Below, in pieces: positions 1-10,098 of a stretch of 42,884 bases of DNA. Made by a program: the position numbers and the translations under genes. The number at the start of each line of letters is the position of its first letter. The stretch's first letter is position 1. Origin of the DNA: Chitinophagaceae bacterium (GTDB taxonomy: Bacteria > Bacteroidota > Bacteroidia > Chitinophagales > Chitinophagaceae); NCBI GenBank assembly GCA_024103425.1, contig JAGFIS010000027.1, forward strand, positions 1-42,884, in the 5' to 3' direction. The notes beneath the pieces were generated by a model. That model was not told the origin of the DNA, searched no databases, and worked only from the letters and a program-made list of their open reading frames with translations.

Positions 1-582
<582 letters not shown>

Positions 583-634
583 ATTTTTTTTTATAAAGTA
601 TTACAACTTCCCTTTATGTTATCTTATTGAAGAT

Positions 635-748
<114 letters not shown>

Positions 749-754
749 TTATTT

Positions 755-785
755 AGCCCTTCCGTTTTACCGGAGGGGCTTTTTT
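755..785 (+). terminator. Intrinsic terminator of the rRNA operon
   Basis: A 10-bp stem (755-764 with 771-780, one G-U pair) and a six-base loop are followed by a T run (781-785), directly after the 5S gene. It is a classic rho-independent terminator and separates the rRNA operon from the next gene. Confidence 0.93.
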
Positions 786-817
786 GTTGGATCCGGTCCA
801 TCCTTACCTTCATTCCT

Positions 818-1462
818 ATGGACAATCAAATCTTATCCTCTGCCAAAACCCTATGGTCCTACCACCTGATGTATCAGCCATTGCTTTCCGCAGAGTGTAT
901 TATGGTATTGGGCAGCCATGACCTGCGCGTGGCAGAAAGAGCAGCGGAGTTGTATCTCGAAGGATTAGCCCCTTTGATTGTCATGTCAGGCGGTCTGGGG
1001 AGGCTTACCAAAGACTTATGGAAGCAGACCGAAGCTGATTTGTTTGCATCGAGAGCAATAGAATTGGGCGTGCCGGAAGAAAAAATTTTGATAGAAAACC
1101 GGTCGACTAATACCGGAGAAAATATTCGTTTTACACGCGAGCTGCTTGAATCAAAAAACCTTCATCCCAGAAACTTCATCCTGGTTCAGAAGCCTTACAT
1201 GGAACGGCGTACCTATGCTACCTTTATGAAACAATGGCCGGGTAAAGAGTTTTTAGTCACCTCTCCGCAGATCAGTTTTGAAGATTATCCTACCGATGAG
1301 ATTCCTTTAGACAGAGTAATTAATATTATGGTGGGCGATTTGCAAAGAATCATTGAATATCCTGCAAGGGGTTTTCAGATTCCGCAGGAGGTGCCGGATG
1401 CTGTGTTACAGGCTTATCAATATTTGATAGAAGCGGGTTATACTAAACAATTGATTCGCTAA
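818..1462 (+). CDS. YdcF family protein (DUF218)
   Basis: A 214-residue protein of the YdcF/DUF218 family, which has a Rossmann-like fold; members are linked to envelope functions or have no known function. The family signature is seen as a VLGSHD start of the fold (residues 30-35), the SGG turn (57-59), the ENRSTNTGEN segment (93-102) and KPYMERR (125-131). The frame is open upstream to 722, but that would run through the 5S gene and the terminator, so ATG 818 is chosen. No N-terminal membrane segment is seen, unlike some family members, so it is probably cytoplasmic. The following small gene starts one base after its stop and is likely co-transcribed. Confidence 0.85.
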   Translation: MDNQILSSAKTLWSYHLMYQPLLSAECIMVLGSHDLRVAERAAELYLEGLAPLIVMSGGLGRLTKDLWKQTEADLFASRAIELGVPEEKILIENRSTNTGENIRFTRELLESKNLHPRNFILVQKPYMERRTYATFMKQWPGKEFLVTSPQISFEDYPTDEIPLDRVINIMVGDLQRIIEYPARGFQIPQEVPDAVLQAYQYLIEAGYTKQLIR

Positions 1463-1463
1463 G

Positions 1464-1868
1464 ATGGAACAGCGCGACTATTTAGAAAGAGAAATTGAAC
1501 AGTTGGGCAGGCTGCTGGGCAAAATACTCAGCGACCTTGGCCGCTTGCACGGTAAAGGAAAGGTAAGCGGAACTATTGCTGAAGCCGAACAATCTTTGCA
1601 GGGCGAACTTGATATCGAATTGGATAAAATTCTTGTGCTACCGGATGAGGATTTTGTCGGGCTACTGCTTACGAAACGAGGATTCAATAATACCAATCTT
1701 GAGAAGCTGTCTAATATCCTGTTACTATTGGCAGAAGAGAAGAGAGGTGCAGAAAAAGAGAATATGTTGCGTAAATGCCTCGCTATCCTGGAACACCTGC
1801 AGACTGCCGGCGGAGTTTACTCTCTTGAAAAAGCTTCCACTATTACCGGTATCAGGCGGATGTTATAA
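1464..1868 (+). CDS. Conserved small hypothetical protein
   Basis: A 134-residue, charged, probably all-helical soluble protein starting one base after the YdcF-like gene, so the two probably form a two-gene unit. No signal peptide, membrane segment or catalytic motif is visible. The N-terminal third (MEQRDYLEREIEQLGRLLGK) looks like an amphipathic or coiled-coil helix, and the rest has TPR-like helical spacing without a clear repeat. I do not recognise a function. The gene converges on the TraB/GumN gene with six bases between the stops. Confidence 0.7.
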   Translation: MEQRDYLEREIEQLGRLLGKILSDLGRLHGKGKVSGTIAEAEQSLQGELDIELDKILVLPDEDFVGLLLTKRGFNNTNLEKLSNILLLLAEEKRGAEKENMLRKCLAILEHLQTAGGVYSLEKASTITGIRRML

Positions 1869-1874
1869 GATGAT

Positions 1875-2675
1875 CTACCTGTAAACAGGGTTAACACGGA
1901 ATTCCTTTTCTCGCAATAATTGTATCACTCCGTTCTCTCCGGGTAAGTGTCCAGCACCGATTGCTATAAACGGTTTTTCTTTCTTGATCAGTTTTGGAAT
2001 AAGCCTTGCCCATTTCCGGTTGCGCGATGTTACGAGTGTCTGAAAAGCGTGTCTGCTCATAAACCGCTTGTCGGTTACGAGCGATGCCAGCTCCATAAGA
2101 TTTTCGTTGTGATATGCTGTAGAGATACGGTTGAACAGCTGATCATAGTCTCCGGCAGACCTGAGTTGATGCAGCATCTCTTTTCCGGTAAAGACTTTTT
2201 GTGCAATTTCAAATTGATCATGGGCAGTTTCCAACCCTCCCGTACGCAATCCTAATTTGAGGGCAATTTGAACCAATTCGATTTCAGGCACCTTTACTTC
2301 ATCACACCCCATGGCATCCATTGTCAGTTTATTAATGACAGCCAGCGGAGAGACTTCTTCGACATATTCTGCGGGAATCCCCAGTTTTTCCTGCATGATG
2401 TTTTCCAGTTCAGCTCTTTGCTTTTCTGTAAGGTCTTCAGCCATACCTCCCAAGGCACTCTGGCTTTCTGCCATAGCCTGCATTTCACCGGGATTGCCGA
2501 GATCTACTTCCATTAAGTAGATACTACATTTGCGCAGGGCACTAATCACTTTAGGTTTTATGATGAAATCATGAGCACAGATCATGTGCATCGTACCTAA
2601 AAGATACCCATACATGTTAGAGCCTTCCTCTGTAACCTTAAACAAAAGGGATTTCCGATAGTTGGTAGTGCTCAT
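1875..2675 (-). CDS. TraB/GumN family protein
   Basis: A 266-residue protein of the TraB/GumN superfamily, putative metal-dependent hydrolases related to Tiki-type proteases. The family's N-terminal GTMH motif lies at residues 27-30, a conserved acidic segment (YLMEVDLG) follows near 53-60, and the C-terminal GAGHLPG motif is at about 240-246. No signal peptide is evident, whereas many members are secreted, so this one may be cytoplasmic or use an unconventional N-terminus. It is the last gene of a minus-strand run S9 peptidase-murF-this gene, 31 bases after murF. Substrate unknown. Confidence 0.82.
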   Translation of the reverse strand: MSTTNYRKSLLFKVTEEGSNMYGYLLGTMHMICAHDFIIKPKVISALRKCSIYLMEVDLGNPGEMQAMAESQSALGGMAEDLTEKQRAELENIMQEKLGIPAEYVEEVSPLAVINKLTMDAMGCDEVKVPEIELVQIALKLGLRTGGLETAHDQFEIAQKVFTGKEMLHQLRSAGDYDQLFNRISTAYHNENLMELASLVTDKRFMSRHAFQTLVTSRNRKWARLIPKLIKKEKPFIAIGAGHLPGENGVIQLLREKEFRVNPVYR

Positions 2676-2706
2676 AATGTCAGCAAAGATAGGCGTAGCG
2701 GCCGGG

Positions 2707-3981
2707 CTATTCTATTACCTTTTCCATCGCCATGCTGCGGGATCCTTTGACGAGGATTAGTGAATTTGAAACCTTATTGTTCCTGTACCAATCACGCGCC
2801 TCTGTGGAGTTTTGGAACTGCAGAAAAGGATGCTTGATTCTGGCAAACTCGGGTCCGGTAAGAATCACCTGCTTCCAAGGGTAATGTTTCAGTAATTCAA
2901 CAAGTGCTGCATGTTCCCTTTCACTGTCCTGACCGAGTTCTTTCATATCTCCGAGAAAGAGAATTTTATTCTCTCCTTTCATGGCTGCAAAATTCTCGAC
3001 GGCAGCCTTCATACTTCCCGGATTGGCATTGTAGGCATCGAGGATAATCGTGTTCGTATTCTTTTGAATCATCTGCGAACGGCTGTTCGTAGGATTGTAC
3101 TCCTCAATAGCTGCCTTTATTTTCTCATCAGGTACACCAAAGTAGTGACCGACAGCCGCAGCGGCGAAAATGTTCGGAGCGTTATAGCCTCCGACAAGAT
3201 GCGTCTTAATGATGGTTCCCGGCGGGGTAGAAAGTTTCACGTTTAAAAATGGATCGCTGCTTACTAACTTTCCTGTTGATGGTTCTGCATTTTTTCCGTA
3301 GAATGTTTTTTGCTGTAGTGCCCGGGATAAATCAAAGACATTCGGATCATCGGCATTGACGAAAGCATGTCCTCCGTTATTTTCCAGGTATTTAAAAAGC
3401 TCTCCTTTTCCTTTCTTCACGCCTTCAGCTCCTCCGAAACCTTCGAGATGTGCTTTGCCGATGTTGGTGATCAGGCCGTAATTCGGTTTTGCATATCGGC
3501 AATAACCCGAGATCTCCCCGAGATGATTAGCGCCCATTTCGATAACTGCAATCTGAGCATCACTCTTCACCTTTAAAATGGTCAGTGGGATTCCGATGTG
3601 GTTATTGAGATTACCCGTTGTGGTATAGGTAATGAAGTGTGATGATAAAACAGCATGAATCAGCTCTTTGGTAGTCGTCTTGCCGTTACTGCCGGTGATG
3701 GCAATAAAAGGGATTTTAAATTGGTCGCGGTGGTAGGAGGCAAGCTCCTGTAAAGTAGTCAGCACATCATCCACCCGGATAATGCGGTTATCATCGCTAC
3801 CGGTTTCTTCGTCGACGATGGCGAATGCAGCTCCGTCCTTCAGTGCCTGCACTGCGAATTTGTTACCGTTGAAATTAGGCCCTTTCAGCGCAAAGTACAG
3901 ATCGCCCTTCTGTAACTTCCGGGTGTCTGTAGTTATAGACGGGTGCCTGAGATATATCTCATATAGGTCTTTAATTTCCAT
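2707..3981 (-). CDS. murF: UDP-N-acetylmuramoyl-tripeptide--D-alanyl-D-alanine ligase
   Basis: MurF adds D-Ala-D-Ala to the UDP-MurNAc-tripeptide in the last cytoplasmic step of peptidoglycan precursor synthesis. The 424-residue length fits the family. The Mur ligase ATP-binding loop ITGSNGKTTTKEL is at residues 95-107, followed by the central-domain signature VIEMGANHLGEI and the MurF-typical DAYNANPGSM in the C-terminal domain. The N-terminus (TDTRKLQKGDLYFALKG) is the usual UDP-substrate domain start. It lies 18 bases after the S9 peptidase gene, so co-transcription is likely. It is away from the main mur/dcw cluster, as often happens in this phylum. Confidence 0.95.
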   Translation of the reverse strand: MEIKDLYEIYLRHPSITTDTRKLQKGDLYFALKGPNFNGNKFAVQALKDGAAFAIVDEETGSDDNRIIRVDDVLTTLQELASYHRDQFKIPFIAITGSNGKTTTKELIHAVLSSHFITYTTTGNLNNHIGIPLTILKVKSDAQIAVIEMGANHLGEISGYCRYAKPNYGLITNIGKAHLEGFGGAEGVKKGKGELFKYLENNGGHAFVNADDPNVFDLSRALQQKTFYGKNAEPSTGKLVSSDPFLNVKLSTPPGTIIKTHLVGGYNAPNIFAAAAVGHYFGVPDEKIKAAIEEYNPTNSRSQMIQKNTNTIILDAYNANPGSMKAAVENFAAMKGENKILFLGDMKELGQDSEREHAALVELLKHYPWKQVILTGPEFARIKHPFLQFQNSTEARDWYRNNKVSNSLILVKGSRSMAMEKVIE

Positions 3982-3999
3982 AGAGGGCGGACAGATTTA

Positions 4000-6363
4000 C
4001 TATTTCTTTAAAACGGTTTCAAATAGTTTGAAGATTCTCTTGTACTCATCCATCCAGCTGGTGGGCTCTACAAATCCGTGGTCTTCTAACGGATAGAGTG
4101 CGAGTTCCCAATTTTCTTTCTTTAGTTCAATTAATCTCTGTGTCAGTTTGATGATATCCTGTGCATGCACATTTACGTCAATCAGTCCGTGACACATCAG
4201 CAGGTGGCCTTTCAAGCCTTCTGCAAAATAAATAGGCGAACTTCTTCTGTAAGCAAGACTGTCATTGAACGGATCGTTGAGGATATTGCTGGTATATCCA
4301 TCGTTGTAGTTGGCCCATTCCGTAACCGAACGAAGGCCGGCACCTGCAGCAAATACATCAGGTGTGGTAAACATCCCCATCAGCGTGATGAAGCCACCAT
4401 ATGATCCTCCGTAAACTCCAACCCTCTTTGCATCCACTCCGTAAGTATCAACGAGGTACTTAGCAGCATCTACATTATCCGTCAGATCCCATCCGCCCAT
4501 ATGCCTGTAGATAGCCGTACGCCAGTCTCTTCCATAACCTGAGCTTGCCCTGTAATCGGGAGCGATAACGTAGTATCCGTTATCTGCCAGCAGGTTGTGG
4601 AACATATACTCTCTGAAGTAGCTGTCGCTCCACCATTTGTGTGCATCCTGCAGATAACCTGCGCCGTGAACAAATACCACCGCGGGCATACCCGGCCTTG
4701 GATTGTTGGGCTTGTAAACTCTTGCGTATACTTTAGCGCCGTCGCGTGCCGGGAAAGCAACTACTTCAGGAGCCCTCCACGGATAAGCTTTAAATTCATC
4801 ACTCATACCCCTATCCGTAATTTGAACAGGCTTGCTGCCCGGTTCGTTTTTCTGCAGGTAAAGTTCCCAAGGCTTGTTAGAGTAAGAATTCAGTATGGCC
4901 ACCTGTTTCCCGTCAGGAGAGATAGTCACCTTATTTCCTCCAGGCATGGTGGTAATCTTTTCCTGCTTCCCGTCGGAGATACGCAGTTTGTAAAGATTTG
5001 TCTGCCCCGGATCGTTTTCGTTGGTTGTGATGTAAAAATATTTTTGATCAGGACTCAGCGAGGCCGACTGTACCTCGTAATTACCACTCGTTAATTGTCG
5101 CGTTGTCTTTGAATTGACATCGTAGAGATAAAGATGGGAGTATCCTGTCTTTTCACTTTGATAGTAGAGTGTAGTCTCATCCACCCATCCGAGGTTGAAC
5201 ATACCCGGACCGCCAATCCAGGCTTCATCGTGTTGCCTGTCTGCTTGTGTGGTGGTTTTAGAGTCTGCGTTATAAACAAGCAGCCAGCGGTCTTTATGAT
5301 CCTGGGAGCGCACTTCAAAGAGAAGATGCTTGCCATCGGGTGACCATGCACTTCTGAATCCTACAGAAACAACACGCGGTTTATTTTCTTTTTTCAGTTT
5401 CTCATATACATCAGGATAATCTTTGTAAAACTCGGGAATATCATGAATACCTTCTAAGTTTTTAAGATCCACGGCAACGAGTGTGTCATCCACTCTGTCA
5501 TAAACGTAGAACTCAGTACTACCGCCTACGGTACCTACTTTTGACCTGCCCGGGATGTCGGTTGTATAACCCGACTCGGTAACGTAGTTCGGCACGATGG
5601 TGTTCTTAGGAGAGGTAGCGGGTTGAGTCAGGGCATAGCTGACGTTTCTGCCATCCGGGCTCAAAGCCAGGCCCATCATGCGTTTATTGCCGGTCACCAG
5701 TTTTTTAAATTCCTCTGTTCTAAGTTTCTCATTGTAGTCTCTTCTCGCATCACTCTTTTCTTTTCTCTCTTTAAGCACCTGTATATATTGTAATTGCTCG
5801 TTGGCTAACCACTTCTCGGCAGCATTGGTTGGTTGCGAATTTCTTGCGCCGGATTGTTGATCTGAGTTGACGAAATTGGTCAGTTGGGTAATTTGCCCTG
5901 TTGCAATATCCCAGGCAAAAAGGTTTTGACCGGACTGATATGCAATCTTGGTATCATTAAAAGCAAATGCAGCGTTCGATTCAAAGTCGGTAGTGTGTGT
6001 AACGCGGATTGTCTTTGCCGGTTTCACGGTTTCATAAAAGATATCTCCTTTCATGATGTAAACTGCGGCTGTGTTGTTTTTGTTCCATCTCACAATTTCA
6101 CCTCTTCGCAAAGATTGCTGCTGCTCGATAGTCACTTTTTGCGGAGTGGTATTTTTAAGAGTGATGAAATAAAGCGAGTCTGATACATTTCCTTCAGGAT
6201 TCCAATAGAAGAAAAGTGTATCACTGCCGGCGTTCCAGAAAGGGTTAGACGGAGAAGTGCCGATCCATTTCGGGTCTTGCATTATTTTTTCGATGGTGAG
6301 AGAACTTTGAGCTAAAAGGAAAACGGGTGCGCTCATCAGAGCCAGTACAATGAGTTTTTTCAT
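4000..6363 (-). CDS. S9 family peptidase (DPP-IV-like prolyl oligopeptidase)
   Basis: A 787-residue secreted serine peptidase with a signal peptide (about residues 1-19, ending LLAQ), a beta-propeller-like N-terminal region and a C-terminal alpha/beta hydrolase domain. The nucleophile motif GGSYGG places the serine at about 654. The acid is in GLIDVNV (about Asp729) and the histidine in EDHGF (about His762). Family members release N-terminal dipeptides, often X-Pro, in the periplasm of asaccharolytic or predatory Bacteroidota. It heads a likely operon with murF and the TraB/GumN gene. Substrate specificity cannot be read from the sequence. Confidence 0.93.
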   Translation of the reverse strand: MKKLIVLALMSAPVFLLAQSSLTIEKIMQDPKWIGTSPSNPFWNAGSDTLFFYWNPEGNVSDSLYFITLKNTTPQKVTIEQQQSLRRGEIVRWNKNNTAAVYIMKGDIFYETVKPAKTIRVTHTTDFESNAAFAFNDTKIAYQSGQNLFAWDIATGQITQLTNFVNSDQQSGARNSQPTNAAEKWLANEQLQYIQVLKERKEKSDARRDYNEKLRTEEFKKLVTGNKRMMGLALSPDGRNVSYALTQPATSPKNTIVPNYVTESGYTTDIPGRSKVGTVGGSTEFYVYDRVDDTLVAVDLKNLEGIHDIPEFYKDYPDVYEKLKKENKPRVVSVGFRSAWSPDGKHLLFEVRSQDHKDRWLLVYNADSKTTTQADRQHDEAWIGGPGMFNLGWVDETTLYYQSEKTGYSHLYLYDVNSKTTRQLTSGNYEVQSASLSPDQKYFYITTNENDPGQTNLYKLRISDGKQEKITTMPGGNKVTISPDGKQVAILNSYSNKPWELYLQKNEPGSKPVQITDRGMSDEFKAYPWRAPEVVAFPARDGAKVYARVYKPNNPRPGMPAVVFVHGAGYLQDAHKWWSDSYFREYMFHNLLADNGYYVIAPDYRASSGYGRDWRTAIYRHMGGWDLTDNVDAAKYLVDTYGVDAKRVGVYGGSYGGFITLMGMFTTPDVFAAGAGLRSVTEWANYNDGYTSNILNDPFNDSLAYRRSSPIYFAEGLKGHLLMCHGLIDVNVHAQDIIKLTQRLIELKKENWELALYPLEDHGFVEPTSWMDEYKRIFKLFETVLKK

Positions 6364-6487
6364 AACAGATGATTAAAGACGATTAAAGGTAACAAATGGG
6401 GAAATAACCTCAGAAGAATTCCTTACAGTTTCATTGTACTGGCTACGGTCGTTAAGGCTTATTTTATTAAGTACGTGTCAGATGGTC

Positions 6488-7162
6488 TTATTTGACAAAG
6501 TTCCAGAAACTGATTTTTTGCCTGGTTTGAAAGCCCAGCTTCTCATACAAATTGATGGCGCCGACGTTCGATTCTGTAGCGTGCAGATAAGGGATCTTTC
6601 CTTCAGCAAATATCTTGTTGCAGGTGAAGGCTATCAACTGTTTTGCGTATCCTTTTCTTGTATAATCAGGATGTGTTACCACTGCACTTACTTCGGTGTA
6701 TTCGTTCATCTTCATGCGCTCACCTGCAGCTGCTATCAGCTTTTCGTCTTTATAGATACCATAATAAACACCCAGATCAGAGGTCTTGCTTTTAAAGTAA
6801 CCGGGCTGTACTAAGTTCACCAGCTCAAACAAATCAGATTTGTGATGATCGTCATCCAGTTTGATTATATTTTCAACAATGGGAAAATCGATAGGTTTAG
6901 CGAGTAACATCTGGTCACAAATCAGCTCATTTTTCAATTACACTTTGTCGCTGAACTCCGGCTTATCACCGATGACAAAAAAGTTACCGGTCAGTGAAGC
7001 ATAGCCCTCAATTCCTTTAATAGTATCAGCGGATTGTACGAAGCTACCGAAAGGGCAATAGTCAGGATCATAAAATTTCACACCATTATAATCAAGGGCA
7101 AACTCTTTATGCGTTTCTGTCAAAGAATACCAGGCGGGGTTGTCTAGTTTTATGGTGTTCAT
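6488..7162 (-). pseudogene. GNAT N-acetyltransferase split by an in-frame TAA
   Basis: Two open frames lie end to end in the same frame: 7162-6938 (74 residues, ending DKPEFSDKV) and 6937-6488 (149 residues). Only one TAA (6940-6938) separates them, and reading through it gives a single protein of about 223 residues. The second half carries the acetyl-CoA-binding pattern of FR47-like GNATs (VVTHPDYTRKGYAKQLIA, then a late NVGAINLYEKLGF motif). The first half has no start or fold of its own and looks like the family's N-terminal extension. A single GAA-to-TAA change would explain it. The alternatives are a sequencing error, or a shorter active protein started at the TTG at 6937. Confidence 0.75.
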
Positions 7163-7343
7163 TGTTGTTTATGGCCGGTTATGCCGGCTTTAGGTACATA
7201 GCCTGAAAAAGAACAGTAGTGCTTATCCTTTTTGCATAAACCTTAAGCCGAAGGTGCAATTTAAAATTAAACCAGCACTCTGTTTCTAATGCAAAACTAT
7301 TTCTAATGATTTTGCCGGATGGTTTGTCAGGCTTGTAATGACT

Positions 7344-7691
7344 TTACAAACCTAATTTGCTCTTCATAGGAATAACAATGATGAGAATGATTATTGAAAA
7401 CAACGTGCCAACGGGAAGATACCAGAGTGTCAGGACTGAGATAACCAATCCCAGCATGTATATCCGGCTTTGATTTGTCCACAAACCATAAATCCATACA
7501 AGGCAAACCACACCGAGTACAATAAACAGCAGGCCCGGCTTAAATACGTCAATATTCAGTTTATAGAAAATATTTGCCCAGGGACCCGGTTTTTCAGGGC
7601 CGATATATTTTCCTTTGAGCATGACATAAAAGTCATCAAGGAGCATATATCCGCCGTTGAGGAGGGCAAGTATTGTCAGGAATATTTTCAT
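7344..7691 (-). CDS. Small integral membrane protein, unknown function
   Basis: A 115-residue hydrophobic protein with about four predicted membrane segments (roughly residues 2-20, 50-70, 74-90 and 92-110) and a short hydrophilic loop (residues 25-48, rich in K, G and P). No known motif is recognised. It is probably a single-gene unit: 181 bases of non-coding sequence separate it from the broken GNAT gene downstream, and 116 bases separate it from the gene upstream. Confidence 0.65.
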   Translation of the reverse strand: MKIFLTILALLNGGYMLLDDFYVMLKGKYIGPEKPGPWANIFYKLNIDVFKPGLLFIVLGVVCLVWIYGLWTNQSRIYMLGLVISVLTLWYLPVGTLFSIIILIIVIPMKSKLGL

Positions 7692-7807
7692 TTGGTTTTA
7701 TGGTTGTGTGAGATTGGTGTCATAGCTGACACTGTGTCTTACATTATGTTTAATGAAGACACTTGAGAAACTTCTAAAGAATTGCTGATTGGGTGAAGAC
7801 TTCTCTT

Positions 7808-8452
7808 TTATCCCTCGTCAAGATACTTTTCAATTATTGGTGACCGAAAATCGGCAATTTTGCTTCCTCCGCAGCTTTTATATGTTTCACTTTCACAACA
7901 CTCTATTACAAATTCTCTCTTTTTTTCGGTTGCCCAGTAGTTATACTCATCCGGAATATTCCATTCTTCTTTTTTGTCTTTCGATTCGCGAAATGAAGAA
8001 GAGTATATGGGATCGGCATTGAAAAGGCCTTGTCCCAATTCTTTGTTGTCAAGTTCTGCAAGCTGAGCTATTAAAGCTTCCTCCTCTATTTTCATGATTT
8101 TGCAGAGCCGCTCTTTCAAGTACTCAACTTCCCATTTCTCTGAAACGAATTTATCAGAATCTGCAAAAGTCAAAAGTCCAAGATAAAATGCTTTGACAAG
8201 TTGACGCCTGTCAACTAATCCTTTAGCAAAAACTACATCATCTTCATCGAGCATGTTCTCTGAAATTGTAAACACACCGTTATTCACAGAATCTTTTTCA
8301 AAGTTATATCTTATGTATTGGCCTTCATTGTCATATTCAAACGATGTCTGCTGTACTCCAACTGATATTGCCTCTAACCAGTGCTTTAAGTCCGGCAGAG
8401 GGTCATAGATAGATGAAAAACTGTCTTTGTATGATTGTTGTCCTAACGTCAA
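7808..8452 (-). CDS. Conserved hypothetical protein with uncertain start
   Basis: The frame gives 214 residues from a TTG at 8452, but it stays open 25 codons further upstream to a TAA at 8530-8528. The extra residues (…TVDFYEVRGGWLRYK) run smoothly into the conserved-looking core (YDPLPDLKHWLEAI), so the true N-terminus probably lies near 8527, where an ATT stands in place of an ATG. The protein would then have about 239 residues. It is acidic and soluble, without signal peptide or membrane segments. I do not recognise a function; stretches such as GGW and DPLPDL resemble small cytoplasmic proteins found singly in many bacteria. It ends the accessory island on the left. Confidence 0.5.
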   Translation of the reverse strand: MTLGQQSYKDSFSSIYDPLPDLKHWLEAISVGVQQTSFEYDNEGQYIRYNFEKDSVNNGVFTISENMLDEDDVVFAKGLVDRRQLVKAFYLGLLTFADSDKFVSEKWEVEYLKERLCKIMKIEEEALIAQLAELDNKELGQGLFNADPIYSSSFRESKDKKEEWNIPDEYNYWATEKKREFVIECCESETYKSCGGSKIADFRSPIIEKYLDEG

Positions 8453-8574
8453 TTTATAGCGCAGCCAGCCGCCTCTGACTTCATAGAAGTCAACAGTTAA
8501 AAGTTCTGTTTTGGTTTTTTTTCTAATTTAGGTGTGTCTTTAAAGGCTTTGCATTGCCAGGCTGCTAACTTGGG

Positions 8575-10098
8575 CTATTCTAATTCTATTGCTTTCCAGC
8601 CCCACTCATTTTTCTTTTTGTTGAATGATAATAGCGCGGTTCCACTTACAACCTGGCCGTCAGTCAATTTACTTCTTTTAATAATCGCTGGGTCTACGAG
8701 GATATCCTCTACAAAGCCAAAATTCTGAGGACTAATTATTCTTAAAGTTCCTTTGAAACTCTTTTTAGCATCAGAGTTGACACCCTCGCCGGCCTTCTTT
8801 GCAGTAAGAATTTTATAAAATCCATTTTTCCCTTCTCCACTGAACCTTACTTTCAAAACATCACCGACTTTTGGTTTAGTTAATTTCTCCGAGTAATTGA
8901 AGAAGCCGAACTTTTGTTTGTCTTTCACAAAATTTAGCATGGATTTATTCTCGTTTACAAACTCGACTGTGACCAATTCCTCAGGTGTGTCCTGAAACAA
9001 TATCTCCTCTGCTTGCTTTATATGATTTGAGTATAAATCGTGGTTGTCTCTTTTAGCTGTGGCGGATTTATACCAGTCTTGTCCTGTCCATTGAACTATT
9101 TGGGCCGGTAACTTCCAACTATGATTTTCCCTGGTCGCTATTACTTTTTGGATTTCCGTTTTTGCTTCATTGTACATTTGCTTTTCGATTAACATTTCAG
9201 CAAAAGTCTGTCTTAGCTTTACCAAAAAATCTTCGGGTGTTCTTAGGCTTAAAGCCTTGCAGTAACAAGCAAATTGAACATCTTTGTCTTCCGGAAACAT
9301 TTCTGCCATCAGTTCCCAAACCCAAAAGTCATTTCTTTTTTGCTTTGCAAAGGGTAAAAATGCAGACAGAACATTTTCACCCCCTCCTAATGCCAATAAA
9401 AGTTTCGCTTTGAAATAGGGAGGGTATTGGTATTCCGGATGTTTCTCAATAATCACATCAAGACGCGGTAAAAACAACCTTATTTTAGAAGTATCTACCA
9501 AACCTTCACCATCTATTGTGATTGATGTATCACCTTCCAATAGTTTTTTTGAATAAGCTATATATGCCTGTTCGACAATAGACATTACCTTTCTACCATT
9601 GAACTCCTCTTTCAAATAGTCTTCGGAACGAAAATTTTCAAAGTTCCACCAGTCTGCAAAAGCCAAATATTCTGGCCAGTTTTGGTAGCCTTTATGAAAG
9701 GCTTTGTAAATATATGAATACGCCTCAGATGGCTTGGTAAAATGAAAGTCTTTTATAATGTTAAATAACTCGTTGATTTTACCATAATCCACTTGCTCAG
9801 CTTTTTGCAATGTAAAAATCAAACTACCGATTTGCCAGGCACAATTATCAAACACCATTTTCTCATCTTCCGGTAACTGCAAATCCTTAATTGCGGTTAG
9901 ATTTTCTTTAAAATCTTCAAACGAAAACGATTCAGGATGAGCATATTTTTTAAGATAATCATAGTGTACCCACGAAGCAGCTCTTTTGTTCCATATGTTA
10001 TCCGGTTCTCTTGCCATATCTTGATTTGCCATTTGTAGAGCTTCTTCGAGTTTTCCGCTCTGTCTTAATTCTTTAATTTCTTTAAACGACATAACCAA
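8575..10098 (-). CDS. TPR-like protein with C-terminal cold-shock/S1-like OB domains
   Basis: A 507-residue protein whose N-terminal two thirds are helical and TPR-like (opening with LRQSGKLEEALQMANQDMAREP). The C-terminal part has two OB-like segments, one with KFGFFNYSEK near residue 390 and a final one from about 448 (FKGTLRI…NFGFVEDILV), where GFV recalls the RNA-binding face of cold-shock domains. From the families I infer single-strand nucleic-acid binding plus protein contacts. Its start overlaps the end of the helicase gene by 17 bases (or 11 if the second Met at 10092 is used), so the two are translationally coupled and probably form one complex. From memory, TPR plus S1/CSD-like proteins occur beside helicases in proposed conflict systems. 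Confidence 0.72.
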   Translation of the reverse strand: MVMSFKEIKELRQSGKLEEALQMANQDMAREPDNIWNKRAASWVHYDYLKKYAHPESFSFEDFKENLTAIKDLQLPEDEKMVFDNCAWQIGSLIFTLQKAEQVDYGKINELFNIIKDFHFTKPSEAYSYIYKAFHKGYQNWPEYLAFADWWNFENFRSEDYLKEEFNGRKVMSIVEQAYIAYSKKLLEGDTSITIDGEGLVDTSKIRLFLPRLDVIIEKHPEYQYPPYFKAKLLLALGGGENVLSAFLPFAKQKRNDFWVWELMAEMFPEDKDVQFACYCKALSLRTPEDFLVKLRQTFAEMLIEKQMYNEAKTEIQKVIATRENHSWKLPAQIVQWTGQDWYKSATAKRDNHDLYSNHIKQAEEILFQDTPEELVTVEFVNENKSMLNFVKDKQKFGFFNYSEKLTKPKVGDVLKVRFSGEGKNGFYKILTAKKAGEGVNSDAKKSFKGTLRIISPQNFGFVEDILVDPAIIKRSKLTDGQVVSGTALLSFNKKKNEWGWKAIELE

